This document shows positions 8,897 to 17,086 of a stretch of DNA of 64,000 nucleotides, piece after piece. The position numbers were made by a program, and so were the translations under genes. Location: the NCBI RefSeq assembly GCF_000179915.2, contig NC_014963.1, forward strand, positions 558,001 to 622,000. The letters are read 5' to 3'. Below the pieces are notes generated by a model. It had not been told where the DNA came from, did no database searches, and worked only from the letters and a program-made list of their open reading frames with translations. How positions within the stretch are numbered: position 1 is the stretch's first letter; each line of letters starts with the position of its first letter. Origin of the DNA: Terriglobus saanensis SP1PR4. Lineage in GTDB: Bacteria > Acidobacteriota > Terriglobia > Terriglobales > Acidobacteriaceae.

Positions 8897-8908
8897 ATTC
8901 GTACGAAT
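8897..8908. promoter_or_regulatory. Perfect 12-bp palindrome, candidate operator
   Basis: ATTCGTACGAAT is its own reverse complement. It lies in the 90-bp gap between the divergent SIS and sugar-porter genes, 18 nt before the porter start. That is where a repressor of both would bind. A 12-bp palindrome in a gap this small has roughly a 2% chance of arising randomly. No regulator gene is adjacent. Confidence 0.4.
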
Positions 8909-8926
8909 ACCAACCGAGGTGTCTCC

Positions 8927-10303
8927 TTGTCCAGCTTGCATGTGATGGCGAAGCCGCGTGTGAACCGCGGATTTTTGTGGAGAGTTTCTCTGATTGCAGG
9001 TCTGGGCGGCATCCTCTATGGATTTGATGTCGGCATTATTGCGGCGGCGCTGGTCTTCGTGCGCAGTACGTTTGCCTTGTCCACACAGATGCAGGAGCTG
9101 GTCGTCAGCGTGGTCCCGATGGGCACGATGGCGGGGGCGATTCTGGGCGGCATTGTGTCGGACAGGCTGGGACGCCGGTCTACGCTGCTATGGTCCGGAG
9201 CGATTTTCATCTTTGGGTCGGTTTTAGCTCCCGCTTCGCCGAATGTGGCGACGTTGATTGTGGCGCGCCTGCTGCTGGGGGTTGCGATCGGTTTCACTTC
9301 GGTGACCGCGCCGGTCTACGTATCCGAACTTGCGCCGCCGCAGTCGCGCGGAAAGCTGATCGGGTTCTACCAGTTCGCCCTGACGCTTGGGATCGTGCTG
9401 GCAAACGTGGTGGGCTACTGGCTGGCCGGGCAGCATGCGTGGAGGCTGATGTTTGGCCTGGGCGCTTTACCGGCGGTGGTGTTCTTCTTCCTCGTGCTGA
9501 CGGTGCCGGAGAGTCCGCGATGGCTCTATGCGCAGGGGCGCGTGGTGGAGGCGGAGAAGGTGCTCCTCTCGTATACCGATGAGGCCGGGGCCGAGGAGTT
9601 ACTGGCGGATATCGAAGTGGCGTCCAGGACAAAGGTCGACCGGCGGTGGAGCGTGCTCTGGACTCCGGCGGTGCGGCGTGGCCTTTTAATTGCAGTGGGA
9701 TTTGTGGTGTTGCAGCAGTTCACCGGGATCAACGCGGTGATTTATTACGGCCCGCAGATCTTCGCTTTGGCTGGGATTACCTCCAATGAAAATGCGATCT
9801 TTGCGGCGCTGCTGGTGAGTGTGATGAATATGCTGGCGACGATTATCGCGTTGTTCCTGGTGGACAGGCTGGGGCGCAAGCCGCTGCTCTACGCGGGTCT
9901 GAGCGGGATGATGGCGTCTCTGTTTGTGCTGGCCTATTCGTTTCAGCACGCGGCGGCACTGGGTCACTCGCTGGGACTGGTGGCGACGGGTTGTCTGGTG
10001 GTTTACATTACGTGTTGCGCGGCGAGCATGGGGCCGATTGCGTGGATTCTGGTCTCTGAGGTATTTCCGCTACGGGTGCGTGGGCGGGGCGCTGCGGCGG
10101 CGACGCTGGGGTACGGAATCTCCAATACGCTGGTATCGCTGACATTTCTTTCTGTTTTGCAAAGGGTAGGTACGGCGATGACGTTCGCGATGTTCGGTCT
10201 TTGTTGTGTGGTGACGCTGGCGTTTGTGCGTTGGGTGGTGCCGGAGACGAAGGGGATGGAGCTGGAGAGTATCAGCGCGGCGCCCGTGGAGATGCGTCCC
10301 TGA
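8927..10303 (+). CDS. Sugar porter of the major facilitator superfamily
   Basis: This is a 458-residue, 12-helix proton-coupled monosaccharide transporter of the inner membrane. It shows the sugar-porter signatures: DRLGRRSTLLWSG after helix 2, PESPRWLYAQGR in the central loop, QQFTGINAVIYYGPQIF in helix 7, DRLGRKPLLYAGL after helix 8 and VPETKGMELE at the end. The closest functional classes are XylE/GalP-type xylose, glucose or galactose carriers. The start is TTG at 8927 with GAGGTG 5-6 nt upstream. The ATG six codons later has no ribosome site. Its stop overlaps the start of the ROK kinase by one base, so uptake and phosphorylation are co-translated. Confidence 0.92.
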   Translation: MSSLHVMAKPRVNRGFLWRVSLIAGLGGILYGFDVGIIAAALVFVRSTFALSTQMQELVVSVVPMGTMAGAILGGIVSDRLGRRSTLLWSGAIFIFGSVLAPASPNVATLIVARLLLGVAIGFTSVTAPVYVSELAPPQSRGKLIGFYQFALTLGIVLANVVGYWLAGQHAWRLMFGLGALPAVVFFFLVLTVPESPRWLYAQGRVVEAEKVLLSYTDEAGAEELLADIEVASRTKVDRRWSVLWTPAVRRGLLIAVGFVVLQQFTGINAVIYYGPQIFALAGITSNENAIFAALLVSVMNMLATIIALFLVDRLGRKPLLYAGLSGMMASLFVLAYSFQHAAALGHSLGLVATGCLVVYITCCAASMGPIAWILVSEVFPLRVRGRGAAAATLGYGISNTLVSLTFLSVLQRVGTAMTFAMFGLCCVVTLAFVRWVVPETKGMELESISAAPVEMRP

Positions 10304-11238
10304 TGAAAGGCTATGTTGCAGCGGTAGATATCGGCGGAACAAATCTTCGTGTCGCGCTGGCGGACCTTGCGGGCAAGGTCATCGCGCGGTGGTCTGCATC
10401 GACCGAAGGCATCCGCGATGCTGCGGTGGTGGTGGAGATGATGCGCACCGGAATGGAAGAGATGCTGGATGAGCACTCTTTGGACAAGAGCGATCTCCGC
10501 GCCGTGGCGGCGGGTGCGCCGGGCGTAACGGACGTAGAAGCGGGCGTGGTGATTGCGACCTCTTACCTGATGGGATGGCGTGATGTTCCTCTCCGCGCCA
10601 TGCTGGAGGAAGCGTTTGGTGTCCCCGCTACCGTGGACAACGATGTGAATGCTGCCGCGGTCGGTGAGGGTTGGGCTGGAGAAGCGCAGGGTGTGCGTGA
10701 CTTTGTCTTCGTTGCGATTGGCACGGGAGTCGGCGCGGGTATTGTGTTGAACGGGAAGCTGTTCCAGGGGATGGGATGGACGGCGGGAGAGATCGGATAC
10801 ATGCTCGTTCCGGGCACGCCGGAAGAGCCCGTGGAGCGCGGAAAGCCTGGGGCCCTGGAAGGTGTTGTGGGCGGTGAGGGGATCCGGGACTATTGGCATA
10901 ACGCATGGCGAGCGAAGAAGACGGGCCTGCCGCGGATGTTGCATGCGACGGAGATCTTCGACGCGGCGATGCAGGGAGACGAGTTGGCCGAGGCGGTCCT
11001 GCACCGTTCTGCAAAGACACTCGCCTACGCGATTTACAACATGGCGTTGGTCATTAACTGTCCGCTCTTTGTGCTGGGTGGCGGCGTAGGCATGCATCCC
11101 GCTCTGGTGGACGAGACACGAAGGATCCTGTACGAGCGGGGGACGCGGATCCGGCCCGAGATCGTTTCCAGCACGCTTGGAGCGGACGCACAGCTTATGG
11201 GAGCGGTGCGGTTGGCCCTGGATCTGGTGACGGTCTAA
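10303..11238 (+). CDS. ROK-family sugar kinase (glucokinase-like) lacking the zinc site
   Basis: This 311-residue cytoplasmic kinase carries the ROK phosphate loop (VDIGGTNLRVAL), the catalytic segment VDNDVNAAAVGE (D114) and IGTGVGAGIVLNGKLFQ. Glucose, N-acetylglucosamine, N-acetylmannosamine or fructose are possible substrates. The usual ROK zinc site is gone. The conserved His of the GEIGH motif is Tyr (AGEIGYMLVPG), and the CxCGxxGC cluster is replaced by ERGKPGALEGVVGG. The start at 10303 overlaps the transporter stop (TGATG), which rules out upstream in-frame starts. GH116 follows after 27 bp, suggesting hydrolysis outside, transport and phosphorylation as one unit. Confidence 0.88.
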   Translation: MKGYVAAVDIGGTNLRVALADLAGKVIARWSASTEGIRDAAVVVEMMRTGMEEMLDEHSLDKSDLRAVAAGAPGVTDVEAGVVIATSYLMGWRDVPLRAMLEEAFGVPATVDNDVNAAAVGEGWAGEAQGVRDFVFVAIGTGVGAGIVLNGKLFQGMGWTAGEIGYMLVPGTPEEPVERGKPGALEGVVGGEGIRDYWHNAWRAKKTGLPRMLHATEIFDAAMQGDELAEAVLHRSAKTLAYAIYNMALVINCPLFVLGGGVGMHPALVDETRRILYERGTRIRPEIVSSTLGADAQLMGAVRLALDLVTV

Positions 11239-11265
11239 CGATTACTTTCTGGAGATGGAGAGATC

Positions 11266-13650
11266 TTGAACCTACGGTCACGTGCTTTTTGCCTGGTTTT
11301 CTTTCTTGGATGTCTCACTGCTTTCGCGCAGGATGGAATTCCGAAGTCTGCCTGGCGAAGGCCGCTCGGGCTGCCTTTAGAGAACGCCGGGGTAAAGCGT
11401 GTGGCGGGCGACATTGATGACGGCTACTGGCAGGGAGCACCTGTCGGTGGCTTTGGGGCTGGAACTTTTTCGCGCAGCTATCGCGGAGACTTTGCGCGAT
11501 GGCATATCAAAGCGGGCGTCCACAAGTACGACGTCAGTTATGCCAACGAGTTTGCGATGTTTCAGCAGGTCGAAGGAGAAGCGACCGGAGTGGCGAAGGT
11601 CCTGCTGAACGACCATCCCAAGCAGGGTGAACTTGCCAGCTGGTCGTGGGATTATCCGGTGGGCGCGGGAGAGTATGCGGCGCTGTACCCGAAGTCCTGG
11701 TACGACTACCGCTGGGAGAAGTTTCCGGCGCACGTCACCCTGGAGCAGTACTCGCCGGTGATTCCAGACAACTACCGCGAATCGAGTTATCCCACGGCAG
11801 TCTACCGGTGGCATGCGGAGAATCCCACGGACAAGACGGTGACGGTCTCGGTGCTGCTGTCGTGGACGAATATGTCCGGGTGGTTTCGTACCTTTACGCA
11901 TGACTTCAAAGGCGCGCCGAACCAGGGGAACTACGACACGTACAGAAATGAAGCGGGGATGAAGGGCATCGTCTTTGACCGTAGTCGTGCGGGCGTTGCG
12001 CCCAATGAGTGGGACGGGCAGTTTGCGATTGCTGCGATGGAGACGCCCGGTGTCGAGGTCACGTATCAGACCAGCTTTCAGGCGGCAGGGGATGGCAAGG
12101 CAGTCTGGTCTCACTTTGCCAGGGATGGACGTCTCCCGAACGACGATACCTCCTGGGTGAGCGATGGGGAGAAGCTCGCCGGGGCGATTGCGGTTCGTTT
12201 CACGCTGAAGCCGGGCGAGAAGAAGGTTGTGCCGATGGTGATTGCGTGGGACCTGCCGGTAGTGCAGTTTGGCGAAGGCCGCCAGTGGAACCGCAAGTAC
12301 ACCGATTTCTATGGGACAGACGGAAAGAATGCATGGAAGATCGCGCGCGAGGGCCTGCTGCATGCGCAGGAGTGGAGCGATGCTATCGATGCCTGGCAGA
12401 AGCCGACGATCACGGATGAGAGCAAGCCGCTCTGGTATCGAGGGATGTTATTCAACGAGCTGTATGCCTTGACCGACGGAGGCACGTTCTGGGGGCGGCC
12501 GGTGGGGAGCGACAAGAAGCTTCCGGCTTCGTTCGCTCTGTTGGAGTGCTTCGACTATGCCTACTACGGGACGCTGGATGTGCGGTTCTATGCGTCGCTG
12601 CCGTTACTGAAGTTTTGGCCTGAGATCGACAAGCGCGTTTTGCGCGAGTTTGCCGAGACGGTGGAGAAAGAGTGGTCGGAGAAGGGGTTGTGGGTTTGGA
12701 AGACCGCCGAGACGGGATCTCCGGTGCTCCATAAGCGGAAGAAGGTTGGTGCGGTTCCCCATGACCTTGGGGTGCCGGAGGGAGATCCGTTCTATGTCGT
12801 GAATGAACCGGGATGGCAGGACACGAATGACTGGAAAGACCTCAACTCGAAGTTCGTGCTCATGGTTTATCGCGATTATGTGCTGACTGGACGGACGGAT
12901 AAAGCGTTTCTGCAGGAGACGTGGCCTGCGGTGAAGGCAGCGATTCAATATCTGCGGCAGTTCGATCATGGCCGAGGTGTGCCGGAGAACAGCGGCTATC
13001 CTGACCAGACGTATGACTCGTGGGTTGTGCGCGGTGTGAGTGCGTACTCCGGTGGGTTGTGGTTGGGAGCTCTGCGTGCGGGCGAAGAGACGGCGAGGGT
13101 ACTGGGCGACTGGACGGCGCAAGCGGAATATCAAGCACTCTTTGCAATGGCGCAGAAGACGTATGTTGCGACTTTGTGGAACGGTGAATATTTTCTATAT
13201 GACACCGACGCCAGCAACAAAGGTGTCATTCAGGCTGACCAACTCGCGGGGCAGTGGTATGCGCATATGACGGGTCTGGGAGACCTGGTTCCAAGAGCCA
13301 TGCAGAGATCGGTACTGAAAAAGATCTATGCGTTCAACGTGAACCAATTTGGAGACGGCAACCTGGGCGCGGTCAATGGAATGAATGCCGACGGGACCGT
13401 GGTGGATAACGTAGAGGCCAGGGAGGTGTGGGCAGGAACGACGCTGGGCTATGCTGCCCTGCTGAAGAGCCTGGGGATAGAAGAGGAAAGTTATCATGTG
13501 GTGCATGGCCTGTTCCACGTAATCTACGAGAGCAAGGGCTACTGGTTTCGCACACCGGAGGCCTGGGACGTGACGGGAAACTTTCGCGCCTCCATGTACA
13601 TGCGTCCCGCTGGTCTGTGGGGGATGGAGATGATGCCAGCCGTGCGTTGA
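11266..13650 (+). CDS. GH116-family beta-glycosidase (GBA2-like), secreted
   Basis: The 794-residue enzyme resembles bacterial GH116 beta-glucosidases and human non-lysosomal glucosylceramidase GBA2. A signal peptide (about 1-21) precedes an N-terminal beta domain (APVGGFGAGTFSRSYRG) and an (alpha/alpha)6 catalytic domain. The likely nucleophile is E427 (LLECFDYAYYGTLDVRFYAS) and the acid/base is D584 (QTYDSWVVRGVSAYSGGLWL). Their spacing is close to that of the characterised TxGH116 enzyme. It should release glucose or a related sugar from beta-glycosides in the periplasm for the adjacent porter and kinase. Some GH116 members are xylosidases or N-acetylglucosaminidases, so specificity is open. 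It starts at TTG 11266 after a GGAG-rich leader. Confidence 0.88.
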   Translation: MNLRSRAFCLVFFLGCLTAFAQDGIPKSAWRRPLGLPLENAGVKRVAGDIDDGYWQGAPVGGFGAGTFSRSYRGDFARWHIKAGVHKYDVSYANEFAMFQQVEGEATGVAKVLLNDHPKQGELASWSWDYPVGAGEYAALYPKSWYDYRWEKFPAHVTLEQYSPVIPDNYRESSYPTAVYRWHAENPTDKTVTVSVLLSWTNMSGWFRTFTHDFKGAPNQGNYDTYRNEAGMKGIVFDRSRAGVAPNEWDGQFAIAAMETPGVEVTYQTSFQAAGDGKAVWSHFARDGRLPNDDTSWVSDGEKLAGAIAVRFTLKPGEKKVVPMVIAWDLPVVQFGEGRQWNRKYTDFYGTDGKNAWKIAREGLLHAQEWSDAIDAWQKPTITDESKPLWYRGMLFNELYALTDGGTFWGRPVGSDKKLPASFALLECFDYAYYGTLDVRFYASLPLLKFWPEIDKRVLREFAETVEKEWSEKGLWVWKTAETGSPVLHKRKKVGAVPHDLGVPEGDPFYVVNEPGWQDTNDWKDLNSKFVLMVYRDYVLTGRTDKAFLQETWPAVKAAIQYLRQFDHGRGVPENSGYPDQTYDSWVVRGVSAYSGGLWLGALRAGEETARVLGDWTAQAEYQALFAMAQKTYVATLWNGEYFLYDTDASNKGVIQADQLAGQWYAHMTGLGDLVPRAMQRSVLKKIYAFNVNQFGDGNLGAVNGMNADGTVVDNVEAREVWAGTTLGYAALLKSLGIEEESYHVVHGLFHVIYESKGYWFRTPEAWDVTGNFRASMYMRPAGLWGMEMMPAVR

Positions 13651-13711
13651 GCATGAAGGTGGCCTAATTCTGATAAGTTGAAGCCTGAGATCCAGGTAGA
13701 TAGGAGACATT

Positions 13712-14788
13712 TTGAAGAAAGCACTGATCACGGGCGTGACGGGACAAGACGGAGCTTACCTGGCAGAGTTTCTGCTGCGCAAAGGGTATGAGGTCCACGG
13801 CGTCAAACGCCGCTCGTCTTTATTCAATACCGCACGCATTGACCATCTCTATGAAGATCCCCATTTTTCCGAGAATCGGTTCTTCCTTCATCATGGCGAC
13901 CTGACGGATTCGTCGAGCTTGCTCCATATTGTGGAGAAGGTCCGTCCGGATGAGATCTACAATCTTGCGGCACAGAGCCACGTGCAGGTGTCCTTTGAGG
14001 AGCCGGAGTACACGGCAAACTCCGACGCGATTGGCGTATTGCGTCTGCTGGAAGCGATCCGCACCCTTGGGCTTGTCGAAAAGACTCGTTTTTATCAAGC
14101 GTCTACTTCGGAGCTTTATGGCCTGGTGCGCGAGACGCCGCAGACAGAGAAGACTCCGTTCTATCCGCGTTCGCCCTATGGCGTCGCGAAGATGTATGGC
14201 TACTGGATTACGGTGAACTACCGCGAGTCGTACGGGATTCACGCTTCCAATGGGATTTTGTTCAACCACGAGTCTCCGATCCGCGGCGAAACGTTTGTCA
14301 CGCGCAAGATCACACGCGCTCTGGCCCGTATCAAGCTGGGCACGGAGAAGCGGCTCTTCCTGGGGAACCTGGATGCGAAGCGCGATTGGGGCCATGCCCG
14401 CGATTACGTGGAGATGCAGTGGCTGATGTTGCAGCAGGACACACCGGACGACTACGTCATCGCGACCGGCGTGCAGTATTCGGTGCGTGAGTTTGTGGAG
14501 CGCAGCGCGGCTCTGCTGGGCATCCATCTGACCTGGAAGGGTAAGGGTGTGGATGAGACGGGTACCGACCAGAATGGAAATGTGATCGTCTCGGTCGATC
14601 CCCGCTACTTCCGTCCTGCCGAAGTGGAGACGCTTCTGGGAGACGCGACCAAGGCCCGTGAGAAACTTGGATGGACTCCGCAGACTTCTTTCGACGATCT
14701 GGTGCGAGAGATGGTGGAGTCGGACTTCAAGATCGCCGAGGGTGAGAAACATCTTCGCGAACGTCCGGATGTGGGCCTGGGGAACTAA
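13712..14788 (+). CDS. gmd: GDP-mannose 4,6-dehydratase
   Basis: It converts GDP-mannose to GDP-4-keto-6-deoxymannose, the first step to GDP-L-fucose. The 358-residue length is normal for the family. The NADP-binding loop [16 protein letters not shown] is at the N-terminus, followed by [17 protein letters not shown]. The catalytic Tyr and Lys lie in [12 protein letters not shown], and the Gmd hallmark [16 protein letters not shown] is present. It starts at a TTG with AGGAGA five bases upstream. The gene is followed after 2 bp by the next enzyme of the pathway, so both should be made together. Confidence 0.96.
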   Translation: MKKALITGVTGQDGAYLAEFLLRKGYEVHGVKRRSSLFNTARIDHLYEDPHFSENRFFLHHGDLTDSSSLLHIVEKVRPDEIYNLAAQSHVQVSFEEPEYTANSDAIGVLRLLEAIRTLGLVEKTRFYQASTSELYGLVRETPQTEKTPFYPRSPYGVAKMYGYWITVNYRESYGIHASNGILFNHESPIRGETFVTRKITRALARIKLGTEKRLFLGNLDAKRDWGHARDYVEMQWLMLQQDTPDDYVIATGVQYSVREFVERSAALLGIHLTWKGKGVDETGTDQNGNVIVSVDPRYFRPAEVETLLGDATKAREKLGWTPQTSFDDLVREMVESDFKIAEGEKHLRERPDVGLGN

Positions 14789-14790
14789 GC

Positions 14791-15753
14791 ATGATGATGC
14801 AGTCCGACAGTCGTATTTTTGTAGCCGGGCATCGCGGTCTGGTGGGGTCCTCGCTGGTGCGAGGACTCCAGCGGAAGGGTTTTACGAACCTTCTCACTCA
14901 GACACGCGCACAACTCGACCTTTCTGACCGGGAGGCCGTGGCGAAGTATTTCGAAGAAACGAAGCCGGAGTATGTTTTTCTGGCGGCGGCGAAGGTGGGC
15001 GGCATTCTGGCGAACGACACATTGCCCGCCGACTTTATCCGTGACAATCTCGACATTCAGAACAGCGTGATCGAAGCCAGCTACCAGGTTGGCGTCAAGC
15101 GACTGCTCTTTCTGGGATCGAGCTGCATCTATCCGAAGGCGTGTCCCCAGCCCATCCGTGAAGAGTACCTGTTGACCGGACCTCTGGAGCAGACCAACAG
15201 GGCTTATGCGCTGGCGAAGATTGCCGGCATCGAGATGTGCTGGGCCTATAACCGCCAGTATGGAACCAAGTATCTGGCAGCGATGCCTTCGAACCTCTAC
15301 GGTCCGGGGGATAATTTCGATCTGCAGTCGTCGCACGTTCTGCCGGCGCTGATTCGCAAGGCGCACGCCGCGAAGAAGAGTGGGAGCGAGTTCGTGGTCT
15401 GGGGCAGCGGGAAGCCGCAGCGAGAGTTGCTCTATTCGGATGATTTGGCGGATGCTTGCCTTTACCTGATGAGCTCGGAAGATGCGCTCTTCGATACGCT
15501 TCTGAAAAGTGACGAGCCACCTTTAATTAACATCGGTGCTGGTTCGGACGTCACCATTCGGGAGCTAGCCGATCTCGTAGCCAAGGTCGTCGGTTTTGAG
15601 GGAGCGATGATCTTTGACGCTTCGAAGCCGGACGGCACGCCCAAAAAGCTTATGGACAGTACGCGCATGCGCGGTCTGGGTTGGGCACCGAAGGTTGGGC
15701 TTGAAGATGGAATCCGCTCGGTCTACGAAATGGTGAAGAACGAACTGGACTAA
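14791..15753 (+). CDS. fcl: GDP-L-fucose synthase
   Basis: This 320-residue epimerase/reductase turns GDP-4-keto-6-deoxymannose into GDP-L-fucose with NADPH. Visible family features are FVAGHRGLVGSSLVRGL (nucleotide loop), AAAKVGGILAN, SSCIYPK and the catalytic NRAYALAKIAG (YxxxK). It lies 2 bp after gmd. The product probably feeds glycan synthesis such as the exopolysaccharide locus at 36-43 kb, though no fucosyltransferase is adjacent. Confidence 0.95.
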   Translation: MMMQSDSRIFVAGHRGLVGSSLVRGLQRKGFTNLLTQTRAQLDLSDREAVAKYFEETKPEYVFLAAAKVGGILANDTLPADFIRDNLDIQNSVIEASYQVGVKRLLFLGSSCIYPKACPQPIREEYLLTGPLEQTNRAYALAKIAGIEMCWAYNRQYGTKYLAAMPSNLYGPGDNFDLQSSHVLPALIRKAHAAKKSGSEFVVWGSGKPQRELLYSDDLADACLYLMSSEDALFDTLLKSDEPPLINIGAGSDVTIRELADLVAKVVGFEGAMIFDASKPDGTPKKLMDSTRMRGLGWAPKVGLEDGIRSVYEMVKNELD

Positions 15754-15838
15754 ACGTTCGCGCCCGCGTCTGATACTCAAGCAGAGTTGGCAGTGATACC
15801 GTCATCTCGAGCAGTTTTTGAACGGAGCGGTGCGACGA

Positions 15839-17086
15839 ATGACGAACCCGATGAAGGCGCGCCTGAGCGCGATGATGTTTCTGGAGTATTTTGTCTGGGG
15901 TTCCTGGTACGTCACGTTGGCGACGTGGCTGACGAGCTCGCTCCACTTTACCGGGCAGCAGATCGGTCTTGCCGCCGGAACAACGGCTGTCGGAGCGATG
16001 ATTGCGCCGTTCTTCATGGGGCTGGTGGCGGATAAGGTCTTCGCTACGGAAAGACTGCTTTCTTGCCTGCACCTGCTGGGCGCTGTGCTGCTCTTCGTCG
16101 GCTCGCAGCAGGTAAGTTTTGCGCACCTGTATGTCGTGGTGCTTCTATACTGCCTCTGCTTTATGCCCACGCTGGCACTGACGAATTCGCTGGCCTTCCG
16201 GCAGATGAGCGACCCTACGACCGAGTTCGGCGCGATCCGCGTGTTGGGTACTGCGGGATGGATTGTTGCGGGTCTTCTGGTCGGTTCGCTGGGGCTGGAG
16301 AGCACAGCTCGGCCGATGCAGCTGGCGGCTGCGGCGTCTGTCGTGATGGCGGTCTACTGTCTCACCCTTCCGCATACGCCACCACTCGCGCGGGGCACGG
16401 GGTTTTCCGTGGAGAGCGTCTTCCCGCGTGAGGCGATCGGCCTTTTGAAAGAGCGATCGATGGCAGTCTTTGCCCTGACGTCGTTCTTCATCTGCATTCC
16501 GCTGCAGTTTTATTACGCGTTTACGAACCTGTTTTTGAATGAAGCCGGTGTACAGAACGCTGCGGGCAAGATGACGGGCGGGCAGGTGTCCGAGTTGTTG
16601 TGCATGGTGCTTCTGCCATGGTTCTTCCGTCGACTGGGAGTGAAGTACATGCTGGCGGCGGGGATTTCCGCGTGGGCGCTGCGGTATGTCTTCTTCGCGC
16701 TGGGCGGCGTGGACCGCATGCCCCTGCTCTGGCTGGGAATTATTCTCCATGGCATCTGCTATGACTTCTTCTTTGTGACGGGCCAGATCTACATCGACCG
16801 CAAGGCGTCGCTGGCCCTGCGAGCGGCGGCACAGGGGCTGATTACATTCATCACCTACGGTGCGGGGATGTTTGTCGGTTCGTGGCTTTCGGGTGCGGTG
16901 GTCGAACACTACACCATCGTTGTGGCGGGTGGAGCTGTGATGCACGACTGGCGGTCGATCTGGCTGCTCTCTGCTGGAGCTTCTGCCGCGGTGCTTGTCA
17001 TCTTCCTGGTGGCGTTTACGGACAAGAGCGTGAAGCATGCGACCCTCGCGGGTGACGATGCTTTGGCGCCAGCTACTTTGACGTAG
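15839..17086 (+). CDS. Nucleoside-permease-like MFS transporter
   Basis: This is a 415-residue membrane protein with about 12 hydrophobic segments. It resembles the nucleoside:proton symporter (NupG/XapB) branch of the major facilitator superfamily: FLEYFVWGSWYVTLATWL in helix 1, GAIRVLGTAGWIVAGLLVG in the centre, and FVTGQIYIDRKASLALRAAAQG near the end. Members of this branch also occur beside sugar-catabolic genes in soil bacteria, so the cargo may be a nucleoside or a sugar. I choose the ATG at 15839, which has GGAG 11 nt upstream; a TTG at 15818 has no ribosome site. Its 3' end overlaps the convergent NagA gene by 14 bp. Confidence 0.8.
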   Translation: MTNPMKARLSAMMFLEYFVWGSWYVTLATWLTSSLHFTGQQIGLAAGTTAVGAMIAPFFMGLVADKVFATERLLSCLHLLGAVLLFVGSQQVSFAHLYVVVLLYCLCFMPTLALTNSLAFRQMSDPTTEFGAIRVLGTAGWIVAGLLVGSLGLESTARPMQLAAAASVVMAVYCLTLPHTPPLARGTGFSVESVFPREAIGLLKERSMAVFALTSFFICIPLQFYYAFTNLFLNEAGVQNAAGKMTGGQVSELLCMVLLPWFFRRLGVKYMLAAGISAWALRYVFFALGGVDRMPLLWLGIILHGICYDFFFVTGQIYIDRKASLALRAAAQGLITFITYGAGMFVGSWLSGAVVEHYTIVVAGGAVMHDWRSIWLLSAGASAAVLVIFLVAFTDKSVKHATLAGDDALAPATLT

